Of a stretch of DNA of 64,000 bases, positions 8,770 through 16,123 are shown in pieces (the first letter of the stretch is position 1; each line of letters starts with the position of its first letter). The stretch is taken from assembly GCF_003043945.1 (NCBI RefSeq), contig NZ_PYXG01000001.1:1-64000 (forward strand), in the 5' to 3' direction. The DNA is from Prevotella sp. oral taxon 376 (lineage in GTDB: Bacteria; Bacteroidota; Bacteroidia; Bacteroidales; Bacteroidaceae). Both the position numbers and the translations under genes were made by a program. The notes under the pieces are model-generated. The model was not told where the DNA came from. It did not search any database and worked only from the letters and a program-made list of their open reading frames with translations.

Positions 8770-10005
8770 TTAGATGGTGCAACCTGCAAATTCCTCAATG
8801 CCGCTCAATCTTGCCACAAGGTTCTCCATGTCCTGATTGAGTTTCTCTTTCGTTATCTTAGCGTAAATCTGCGTCGTCTTTATGCTCTTGTGTCCGAGCA
8901 TGGAACTGACGGTTTCGATGGGTACGCCGTTGGAGAGGAATACCGTCGTGGCTGCCGTGTGGCGGCTCTGATGCCACGTGATATGCTTGGTGATGCCGCA
9001 ACGCTTGGCGACGGCACGGATACCGGCAAGGCACGTGTTATAATGCGGTACGGGGAATATCCTGCCGTCCTCGCACAGCCCCCGGTATTTGCCGATTATG
9101 CGGTTGGCGATGTCGAGCAGGCGGATGTTGGACACCACGCCCGTTTTCTGGCGGTTGATGTTTATCCACTCGTGTTCGTCGAAGTAGGTGCGGATATTCT
9201 CTTCTGTGAGGCTGCGCATATCCGAAAACGATAACCCGGTGAAGGCGCAGAACAGGTAGAGGTCACGGTACAGTTCTTGTTTGGCGTTTTTCAGTTTCCC
9301 GTCCATCAGCAGGCGTATTTCCTCTTTGGTCAGGAAACTGCGTGTCGTTTCCTCCTTCTTGATTTCATACTCGCGGAACGGGTCGCGTGTCAGCCACTCG
9401 TTGTTGATGGCGATGAAAACCATCGTCCGTAGCGGGCAGACATACAGCCACACGGTATTGGTGCAGCAGTGCTTGTCCGTGCGCAGGAACATCTCGAAAT
9501 CGGAGATGAAAGCCGGGGTAAGCTCTTTCAGGGCGATGTCCTTCACATGGTAGCGGATGTCGAGGAACTCTTGCAGGTGCTTGTAAACGGTGCGGTACTT
9601 CAACAGCGTGCCTTTGGCTTTCATGCCTGCCTCCACCTGTTTCTCGTAGTCCTCGTTGTGCTGGCGGAACACCTGCATAAGTGTATGATGGCGGTGTTCC
9701 AGTCCAAGAAATGCGTTCTTGACTTTCTCCGCTGTGACGAAATTATCACGCTCCATGATTTCCTGATAGTGCCTGTTGATGCGTACCCGCATCTTGTCAA
9801 GCATACGGTTCGTTTCGAGTGCCGCCGTGCTTCTGCCCGTGACACGTCCACCTTTGGTGTCCCACAATTTCGGATCGACAGTCAGCTTGCAGCTGAACTG
9901 CGTTTGGCTGCCGTCAACTGTGATGCGTCCCATGACGGGAACTGTCCCGTCCTTTTTCACTACCTGACGCTTGAGGTAGTAGATTACTGAAAATGTACTC
10001 TTCAT
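8770..10005 (-). CDS. int: IntDOT-like tyrosine recombinase (integrase)
   Basis: 411 aa from ATG 10003-10005 (MKSTFSVIYY), the length of IntDOT. The catalytic set is visible as Ser259 (TGLSFSD, where most tyrosine recombinases have Arg), Lys287 (RQKTG), His345 and Arg348 (WHQSRHT), His372 (LGHKS) and the nucleophile Tyr381 (QIYAKI). IntDOT is known for the same serine substitution of the first arginine and for tolerating mismatches between crossover sites. The N-terminal 100 residues form the arm-binding region and residues 110-210 the SAM-like core-binding domain. An in-frame ATG at 10083 exists but the extra residues do not fit the family. The enzyme catalyses integration and, with the Xis proteins, excision. 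Confidence 0.95.
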   Translation of the reverse strand: MKSTFSVIYYLKRQVVKKDGTVPVMGRITVDGSQTQFSCKLTVDPKLWDTKGGRVTGRSTAALETNRMLDKMRVRINRHYQEIMERDNFVTAEKVKNAFLGLEHRHHTLMQVFRQHNEDYEKQVEAGMKAKGTLLKYRTVYKHLQEFLDIRYHVKDIALKELTPAFISDFEMFLRTDKHCCTNTVWLYVCPLRTMVFIAINNEWLTRDPFREYEIKKEETTRSFLTKEEIRLLMDGKLKNAKQELYRDLYLFCAFTGLSFSDMRSLTEENIRTYFDEHEWININRQKTGVVSNIRLLDIANRIIGKYRGLCEDGRIFPVPHYNTCLAGIRAVAKRCGITKHITWHQSRHTAATTVFLSNGVPIETVSSMLGHKSIKTTQIYAKITKEKLNQDMENLVARLSGIEEFAGCTI

Positions 10006-10109
10006 TGTCCTTAATTTTTTGGTTTCAAAATTAGTTGGTGAAGAGTCCGGTGTCGGTACGCAAAACGGAGAGGAACGGCGCAATCTTTTTCCGTAACCGG
10101 ATTTTTCGC

Positions 10110-10131
10110 GTGAGTTGTCGGTAACTCACTA
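10110..10131. promoter_or_regulatory. Inverted repeat upstream of the integrase
   Basis: GTGAGTT (10110-10116), six bases, AACTCAC (10123-10129) is a perfect 7-bp inverted repeat. It includes AACTCACTA, also present at 7543-7551 by the excision operon. It may be an integrase arm site or a regulator site. The rest of 10006-10300 contains no gene that I can support. Confidence 0.4.
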
Positions 10132-10301
10132 TTCCTTAGTGTCTTGTTTCGCCCTCCGTGCCCGTTTGTCGCATTTTCGGGCATGGTTACGAACAAGTAA
10201 CGTTGCGGCGTCAGGATTTGGCTTCGGCAGGGATTGTAATGGCTTCACGAATTATCGCCACTTCAACTAAAACCCTTGTAACTCAATTCTATCACTATAT
10301 C

Positions 10302-10333
10302 TTTCCGCATTTCACTTTTTTGTAGTAACTTTG
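10302..10333 (+). promoter_or_regulatory. Promoter of the hybrid two-component regulator gene
   Basis: TTTC (10302-10305), 20 bp, TAACTTTG (10326-10333) matches the Bacteroidota promoter except for C in the -33 box. It lies about 55 bp before the ATG at 10390. Its -7 box overlaps the candidate element junction. Confidence 0.6.
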
Positions 10334-10334
10334 T
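10325..10334. other. Candidate element/chromosome junction (att core)
   Basis: GTAACTTTGT matches nine of ten positions of the CTnDOT core consensus GTANNTTTGC as I recall it. It lies between the integrase and the first chromosomal gene, where an end of the element is expected. The other end is outside the window, so the site cannot be confirmed by a matching repeat. Confidence 0.35.
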
Positions 10335-10389
10335 GCCGACATACTGACCAGAAGGATGCAGAAAGGGAAACAAGAAATCGAATTCGACA

Positions 10390-13221
10390 ATGAAAACCGA
10401 GCACAAGATCCATATCCATGACGACAGCTGCAAGAGTCGGAGGCTAAGACCGACAGCCGCTGCCGCTTTCCTGATGATGCTGATCATGGCTGCCTGCGGC
10501 CACAGCCGCAAGACAGAGCCTGCCTACACCGATGCGCAACGCCTGCAGCTCGACACCACCGTACACACGAAGAACATCGACTCGCTCCTCAGATGTGTCA
10601 ACCGATGGCACAAGGCCGGAAACCGTGGCCGCGAGATGGGTGCGTTGGCTGAGTTGGGACACGGCTATCAGACCGCAAGCCAATATTCCGATGCCGTAAA
10701 AGTCCACCAGAAACAACTCGCCATCGCACAAAGCATGAACGACACGCTCATGGAAGCCAGCGCCCTCAACGACCTCGGCATCAACTACCGACGGCTCGGG
10801 CTCTACTACGACGGACTGGACTATCACCTGAGAGCCGTAGAGAAGACCCTCACCCCACAAGGCAACAACAATCGCAAGCTACTCAAGTGCCGCGCCATCG
10901 GATACAATGGAGCCGGTAATGTATATCTCAGCATCGGCAGTTTCCAGAAAGCCGACCAGATGCTGCGCAAGGCTCTCGCCGTGGAAATGAGGCTCAACAG
11001 CCACCTCGGCATGAATGTAGACCTGTCGAACATCGGCCTTGTCTTCGAGCGCAGGGGGATGACCGACTCGGCATGGGTCTACTTTCGCAAGGCCATGCGG
11101 CAGAGCAAACTTGTCGGCAGCACCACCGGACAAGCCTACGGACACCTGAACTACGGACGACTCTACACACGGCAGAACGACTATGACAAGGCCGTGAGAG
11201 AATACAGGCACTCCATGGACATCGTCTACAAGGACCGCGACCTGTGGCTCTGGCTGCAACCCTGCATAGGGCTCGCAGGAGCCTACATCCAAGTGGGCAG
11301 CCTGGACAGCGCACGCCACTACCTCGACCTGGCCCTGCAAACGGCCCAGAGCATCGGAGCCCGGGAATACATCCCGCAGATCTACCACCTCTACGCCGAC
11401 TACCACGAGCAGCAGGGCGACCCCCGCAAGGCACTCGAAGCCTATCGCACGGCCGACGAGCGACAGGACAGTCTGCTTGGAGCACGCAACCTGTTTGAGA
11501 TAGAGACCCTACAGAACAACCTCTATGACCGCCGGCAACAACAGCAGGAACAGGAACTGCAACGCGAGCGATGGGGTAAGCGCCTCGCCGTGATGGGCGC
11601 ATTGCTGCTGGCCGTGCTGCTGGCCGCCATGTACTATGTGCTCAGGACCCGCGCCCGCAGCCACCGGCAGCTGAAGCAGACAAGTGCTATGCGCGAGCAC
11701 TTCATCACCAACATCACGCACGAATTCCGAACGCCACTCACCATCATACTCGGACTGAGCCACGACCTCAGGCAGGACAAGAACGCCACGCCACGAGCGG
11801 CAGAGAAGGCCGGCGTGATAGAACGGCAGGGCAACAATCTGCTGCAACTCATCAATCAGCTACTCGACATATCGAAAATCAAGTCGGCCGTAGGCCACCC
11901 CGACCGGTATAGCGGGAACATCACCCTCCACATAGCCATGATCGTAGACACTTACCGCGACTATGCCCGCAGCCGCAACATCGACCTGCAACTCTTTGGC
12001 AATGAGCCCATCGAAATGGACTTCGTGCCCGACTATATAAGTAAGGTGATGAACAACCTGCTCTCCAATGCCCTGAAGTTCACCCCCGAATACGGACGCA
12101 TCAATGTTTCCATACACCGCAAAGACGGACTGCTGCATCTCGAAATAGCCGACACCGGCCAAGGCGTCCCACAGGAGAGCATCCCCCACTTGTTTGAACC
12201 GTTCTATCAAACGAAAACCGGCGCACAGCACATGGGCTCCGGCGTGGGACTGGCTCTCGTCAAGCAAATCGTAGATGCCATGCAGGGTAGCATCAAGGTG
12301 AAAAGCGCCCTCGGCCGAGGTACCACCTTCAGCCTCACCCTTCCCATCCGACATGAGAGCTGCCGACAAGCTGAACTCCGGGCCAACACCCCGATGCTGC
12401 CCGACAAAGAAGCAGAGCCCGACAAATACAGCAAGGAGGACGGCGAGGATCGTGAATACCAGCTGCTCATCGTAGAGGACAACAAGGACATCGCCGCCTA
12501 CATCGGGTCGCAGCTCGGCGCCCGATACGCACTCTCCTATGCCACCAACGGCGACGACGGACTGCGGAAAGCCCTCGACACCGTGCCCGACCTCATCATC
12601 ACCGATGTGATGATGCCCGGCATCGACGGTCTGGAACTTTGCCGGCAAATCCGGAAGAACGAGGCGGTGAGCCACATTCCCGTCATCGTCATCACGGCCA
12701 AAGTCGGCGAAGAGGAGCGCATCAAGAGACTACAGGTCGGAGCGGACGCCTATCTCGCGAAGCCTTTCAACAGCGACGAACTGCGCACAAGGGTGGAAAA
12801 ACTGCTCGAGAAAATGCAGCGGATTAGAGAGAAAGAGAAAGACACACTGCTGAATGAGACGGAGGAAGAAAACATCTCCCCGAAAGAAATGGCATTCATC
12901 ACCAAGGTCGTCGACTGCGTATATCTGATGATAGACGATCAGAAAACGGATACGGCCACAGTGGCGGCGACGCTCTGCATGAGCACCCGCCAGTTCCACC
13001 GCAAGCTTCTGGCGCTTACGGGAGAGACACCCGCCAACTTTATCCAGAAAATCAAGATAAAACGAGCCTGCCAACTGCTGGAGAACACCTCTGAAATCAG
13101 CATTGCGGAAATAGCCCTGAAATGCGGATTCGACGACAGCTCGAATTTCACGCGCACTTTCAAGAGAGTTATGGGCGTTACTCCCAGCCAATATCAAAAG
13201 GAAAAAACACAAGAATCATGA
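10390..13221 (+). CDS. TPR-type hybrid two-component regulator (sensor kinase, receiver, AraC output)
   Basis: 943 aa. An N-terminal hydrophobic segment ends in a lipobox-like AAC near residue 37. A sensor region of tetratricopeptide-like repeats follows (about 60-380), then one membrane helix (about 399-418). The kinase has phospho-acceptor His444 (NITHEFRTPL), an N-box, DTGQGVP and GVGLAL ATP-lid motifs. A receiver follows with Asp739 (ITDVMMPG), then a C-terminal AraC-type helix-turn-helix (about 845-940, GFDDSSNFTRTFKR). One polypeptide therefore senses a periplasmic signal and binds DNA. Hybrid regulators of this kind often control glycan-utilisation loci, but none lies next to it. Its stop overlaps the start of the next gene (ATGA). 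Confidence 0.92.
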   Translation: MKTEHKIHIHDDSCKSRRLRPTAAAAFLMMLIMAACGHSRKTEPAYTDAQRLQLDTTVHTKNIDSLLRCVNRWHKAGNRGREMGALAELGHGYQTASQYSDAVKVHQKQLAIAQSMNDTLMEASALNDLGINYRRLGLYYDGLDYHLRAVEKTLTPQGNNNRKLLKCRAIGYNGAGNVYLSIGSFQKADQMLRKALAVEMRLNSHLGMNVDLSNIGLVFERRGMTDSAWVYFRKAMRQSKLVGSTTGQAYGHLNYGRLYTRQNDYDKAVREYRHSMDIVYKDRDLWLWLQPCIGLAGAYIQVGSLDSARHYLDLALQTAQSIGAREYIPQIYHLYADYHEQQGDPRKALEAYRTADERQDSLLGARNLFEIETLQNNLYDRRQQQQEQELQRERWGKRLAVMGALLLAVLLAAMYYVLRTRARSHRQLKQTSAMREHFITNITHEFRTPLTIILGLSHDLRQDKNATPRAAEKAGVIERQGNNLLQLINQLLDISKIKSAVGHPDRYSGNITLHIAMIVDTYRDYARSRNIDLQLFGNEPIEMDFVPDYISKVMNNLLSNALKFTPEYGRINVSIHRKDGLLHLEIADTGQGVPQESIPHLFEPFYQTKTGAQHMGSGVGLALVKQIVDAMQGSIKVKSALGRGTTFSLTLPIRHESCRQAELRANTPMLPDKEAEPDKYSKEDGEDREYQLLIVEDNKDIAAYIGSQLGARYALSYATNGDDGLRKALDTVPDLIITDVMMPGIDGLELCRQIRKNEAVSHIPVIVITAKVGEEERIKRLQVGADAYLAKPFNSDELRTRVEKLLEKMQRIREKEKDTLLNETEEENISPKEMAFITKVVDCVYLMIDDQKTDTATVAATLCMSTRQFHRKLLALTGETPANFIQKIKIKRACQLLENTSEISIAEIALKCGFDDSSNFTRTFKRVMGVTPSQYQKEKTQES

Positions 13222-13856
13222 CGGGAAAGCAACTGAAATCACTCCTTTTGCTCCTATGCCTCACACAGGGACTGGCGGCACAGACCCCTATCAAGGGCGA
13301 CTGCTCGCTGCTCCGGGATGCCGACCTAATCTTCTTCTCGCCGGCCGACGGAAACGCCATCACGGAGGTAACAGAGGGATTCCAGGGGCGCGCGATAGAC
13401 CATGTAGCCATCTTCCTAAGGATAGCCGGCATGCCCTACACGCTCGAGGCCACGCACCGAGGCGTGGTCGTGCAACCCATCGACAGCACCCTGACACGCC
13501 ACTCGCGCCACGGCAGACAAGTGTTCGCCGGCAGGATAACCGACGGTCTGGACATAAAGGCATCGCTCCGCAATGCCCTGCGGCACTTAGGCAAGCCTTA
13601 CGACTTTTTCTTCGAGCCTGACGACAGCGCGCTCTACTGTAGCGAACTCGTGCAGAAGGCTTACCAGGACACCGCCGGCAGGCCTATCTTCGAGCCGATT
13701 CCCATGAGCTTCCACAACGCCCGAGGCGAGATAACCGACTACTGGAAAGACTACTACCGTAAGGCCGGGAAGACAGTGCCTGAGGCCACCCCGGGCTCTA
13801 ATCCCGGCCAGCTCTCACGGAGCAAGCGGCTAAGCATTCTCTATCGCCTTTTCTAA
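13218..13856 (+). CDS. YiiX/YebB-like NlpC/P60 cysteine hydrolase, secreted
   Basis: 212 aa starting at the ATG that overlaps the stop of the sensor gene. A signal peptide (LLLLLCLTQGLAAQ) precedes a circularly permuted NlpC/P60 fold: DADLIFF, then the catalytic His in DHVAIFLR, an acidic residue in LEATHRGV, and the catalytic Cys in YCSELVQKAY. Such enzymes cleave amide or peptide bonds in cell wall material or act as acyltransferases; the substrate is unknown here. Translational coupling to the regulator suggests co-expression, which is unusual because regulators of this class are commonly monocistronic. A weak hairpin follows at about 13868-13886. Confidence 0.8.
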   Translation: MTGKQLKSLLLLLCLTQGLAAQTPIKGDCSLLRDADLIFFSPADGNAITEVTEGFQGRAIDHVAIFLRIAGMPYTLEATHRGVVVQPIDSTLTRHSRHGRQVFAGRITDGLDIKASLRNALRHLGKPYDFFFEPDDSALYCSELVQKAYQDTAGRPIFEPIPMSFHNARGEITDYWKDYYRKAGKTVPEATPGSNPGQLSRSKRLSILYRLF

Positions 13857-13959
13857 GCTCTTGCCACGGGCTATCGAAAGGCCCGACAAGCCCCTCCGCC
13901 CACAACGCCACCCACAACTATTTATAAAGGTTAAACCCGCAAAACATCATGTTCGAGAT

Positions 13960-13991
13960 TTTGCGCGATCCAGATTTTTGTCCTACTTTTG
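13960..13991 (+). promoter_or_regulatory. cysK promoter
   Basis: TTTG (13960-13963), exactly 20 bp, TACTTTTG (13984-13991): a full Bacteroidota sigma-A promoter, with a leader of about 45 nt before ATG 14044. Confidence 0.8.
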
Positions 13992-14043
13992 CAAACAAGA
14001 AATGATTCTAACAAACAATAGGTATAAAGAAAGGAAACATGCG

Positions 14044-14991
14044 ATGACAAAAATTGCAAGGAAATTGACAGATTTGATAGGAAACACTCCCCTCGTGGAG
14101 CTGAGTGTTTTTTCACAGGAAAAGGGCCTCAACACCCCCATCATGGTCAAGGTGGAGTCGTTCAACCCCGGCGGAAGCGTGAAAGACCGCATCGCACTGG
14201 CCATGATCGAGGATGCCGAGAAGCAGGGGCGCTTGCAGCCGGGGGCCACGATCATCGAGCCCACGAGCGGAAACACCGGTGTGGGACTGGCCTGGGTGGC
14301 AGCCGTGAAGGGGTATAAACTCATTCTCACCATGCCCGAGACCATGAGCGTGGAACGCCGCAACCTCGTGAAGGCGTATGGAGCCGAGGTGAGGCTCACC
14401 GACGGCAAGGCGGGAATGGCCGGCGCCATCAAGGCGGCGGAAGAACTGCGCGGTTCCATTCTAGGCAGCATCATCCTGCAACAATTTGAGAATCCGGCCA
14501 ACCCGCAGCGGCACTATGAGACCACGGCCGACGAGATTTGGGAACAAACCGACGGCAAGATTGACATCTTCGTGGCCGGCGTGGGCACGGGCGGCACCAT
14601 CTCCGGTGTGGGCAAGCGCCTCAAGGAGAAAAACCCGGACATCCGCGTCGTGGCCGTGGAACCCGCCGCATCGGCCGTGCTAAACGGCAAGCCGGCCGGC
14701 CCCCACAAAATTCAAGGCATCGGAGCGGGATTCATCCCCAAGACCTATCATGCCGAGGTGGTGGACGAAGTGCTGGACATCGAGAACGACGACGCCATCC
14801 GCACGGGTCGACAACTGGCCCGACAAGAAGGCTTGCTGGTAGGAATCTCGTCGGGAGCAGCCGCCTTCGGCGCGGCCGTAGTAGCCGGCCGGCCGGAAAA
14901 CAAGGGCAAGCGCATAGTGGCCTTGCTGCCTGACACCGGCGAGCGCTATCTCTCCACCGTGCTCTTCGATTTCGAGGAGTATCCTCTTTAA
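14044..14991 (+). CDS. cysK: O-acetylserine sulfhydrylase (cysteine synthase A)
   Basis: 315 aa from ATG 14044 (MTKIARKLTDLIG); longer in-frame starts lie upstream of the promoter. The PLP-binding lysine is in NPGGSVKDRIAL near residue 42. The substrate loop PTSGNTGVGL and the phosphate-binding GVGTGGTISG are intact. The enzyme makes cysteine from O-acetylserine and sulfide. The serine acetyltransferase that supplies O-acetylserine is the convergent neighbour at 15059, so the two steps of cysteine synthesis sit together but are transcribed from separate promoters. Confidence 0.97.
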   Translation: MTKIARKLTDLIGNTPLVELSVFSQEKGLNTPIMVKVESFNPGGSVKDRIALAMIEDAEKQGRLQPGATIIEPTSGNTGVGLAWVAAVKGYKLILTMPETMSVERRNLVKAYGAEVRLTDGKAGMAGAIKAAEELRGSILGSIILQQFENPANPQRHYETTADEIWEQTDGKIDIFVAGVGTGGTISGVGKRLKEKNPDIRVVAVEPAASAVLNGKPAGPHKIQGIGAGFIPKTYHAEVVDEVLDIENDDAIRTGRQLARQEGLLVGISSGAAAFGAAVVAGRPENKGKRIVALLPDTGERYLSTVLFDFEEYPL

Positions 14992-14994
14992 ATA

Positions 14995-15029
14995 GCCCGA
15001 CGGCAGCCCGTCCAGGACTGCCGTCGGGC
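14995..15029. terminator. Terminator between cysK and the acetyltransferase gene
   Basis: A perfect 12-bp stem GCCCGACGGCAG / CTGCCGTCGGGC with an 11-nt loop begins 3 bp after the cysK stop. It serves both convergent genes. No long T tract follows on either strand, so efficiency may differ. Confidence 0.75.
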
Positions 15030-15058
15030 ATACGGTTTCCAGCAAACAGTGTGGAGGC

Positions 15059-15949
15059 CTACCCTTTCATCACCCTCGACCGCGGACCGACATCCTCGGT
15101 AATCCACATGTTGGCCCCGATGACCGAGTCGTGGCCGATGGTAACGCGCCCCAGAATCGTCGCGTTGGAATAAACCACCACATTATCCTCCAGGATCGGA
15201 TGACGGGGAATACCCTTGATGGGATTGCCGTTGTCGTCGAGCGGAAAGCTGCGCGCGCCAAGGGTTACGCCCTGATAGAGCTTCACATGGTTTCCGATGA
15301 TACAGGTAGCACCCACGACGACGCCCGTGCCATGGTCTATCGTGAAGTGATGGCCTATCTCGGCGGCCGGATGGATGTCTATTCCGGTCTCGGAATGCGC
15401 CATCTCGGTGATGACACGGGGAATGAGCGGCACTCCGTGGCGCACCAACTCATGGGCCAGACGATAACAGGTGAGTGCCTTGAGGGCGGGATAGCAGGCA
15501 ATGATCTCGCTGTAGCTAGTAGCGGCGGGATCGCCGTCGTAGGCCGCCTCCACATCCGTGGCCAGCAACTTGCGAAGCGTGGGCAGCGTGGCGACGATTT
15601 CCGTGGCAATGTCGGCTGCCTTCGAGGTCGACGACTGAAGCATCTCCCCCTCCTCGCGCTCCTGAAAGCAGAGGCCCGCCAAGATCTGGCGAGACAGCAG
15701 GTGATGAAGCCGCTCCACGGAGACTCCGATGTGATAGCTGATGGTCTGCGTGTTGATGGCCGAGTTGCCGTAGTAACCCGGGAAGAGAATCGACCTCGCG
15801 CAGTCGATGATTTCCTGAAGGGCTTCTTGCGACGGCAACGGGTTTCCGTCGCAATGTTCATGGCAAAGGCCTTTGAGGGAGTCTGGGCAGGACAGCTCGT
15901 CGATGGCCTGCTGGATCACGCCCGAATCTTCCATATTCGTCATATGCAT
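15059..15949 (-). CDS. cysE: Serine O-acetyltransferase
   Basis: 296 aa from ATG 15947-15949. This start is chosen because a promoter lies at 15965-15995, ruling out longer frames; 15943 and 15934 are alternatives. An N-terminal helical domain precedes a left-handed beta-helix of hexapeptide repeats (HPAAEIGHHFTIDHGTG, VVGATCIIGNHVKLYQGV) with the catalytic histidines. It acetylates serine with acetyl-CoA, the first and regulated step of cysteine synthesis. Enzymes of this longer Bacteroidota type often have a long N-terminal extension, as here. Partner: cysK, convergent. Confidence 0.92.
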   Translation of the reverse strand: MHMTNMEDSGVIQQAIDELSCPDSLKGLCHEHCDGNPLPSQEALQEIIDCARSILFPGYYGNSAINTQTISYHIGVSVERLHHLLSRQILAGLCFQEREEGEMLQSSTSKAADIATEIVATLPTLRKLLATDVEAAYDGDPAATSYSEIIACYPALKALTCYRLAHELVRHGVPLIPRVITEMAHSETGIDIHPAAEIGHHFTIDHGTGVVVGATCIIGNHVKLYQGVTLGARSFPLDDNGNPIKGIPRHPILEDNVVVYSNATILGRVTIGHDSVIGANMWITEDVGPRSRVMKG

Positions 15950-15964
15950 GTTTATTAGTAGCTG

Positions 15965-15995
15965 CAAAGATACTGCAAAATTGTTTTCCGGCAAA
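15965..15995 (-). promoter_or_regulatory. Promoter of the serine acetyltransferase gene
   Basis: On the minus strand, TTTG (15992-15995), 19 bp, TATCTTTG (15965-15972). The transcript start would fall about 10 nt before ATG 15949, giving a very short leader. Confidence 0.75.
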
Positions 15996-16123
15996 GCCCT
16001 GGCAGATAAAATCTCTGGCTTCGCGCCCATCGGGCCGGAAAAACCGATGCCCCCCATAGTGAACGTACAAACGGAAAGGGCCGCCGCCAATGGACAGCCC
16101 TCCTTGCCTTTCCGAATTCAACC

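Larger units (their letters stand above)
1..10334. mobile_element. CTnDOT-family integrative conjugative element, right (integrase) end, partial
   Basis: The block holds an IntDOT-like recombinase (8770-10005), a leftward excision-type operon (two helix-turn-helix proteins, a DUF4099/DUF3945 protein, a type IA topoisomerase at 3040-7481) and the DUF1896 plus giant methylase/helicase pair that accompany it in Bacteroides conjugative transposons. The excision genes match in kind and order the known CTnDOT set xis2c, xis2d, orf3, exc. Transfer (tra/mob) and tetracycline-resistance genes are not in the window; the element continues past position 1. The right boundary is inferred: the last element gene starts at 10005 and the first chromosomal gene at 10390, with a candidate attachment sequence at 10325-10334. 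Confidence 0.85.

Noticed and set aside
10011..10196. Small leftward frame upstream of the integrase
   Set aside because: No recognisable protein features; it overlaps the inverted repeat and likely att-region DNA.
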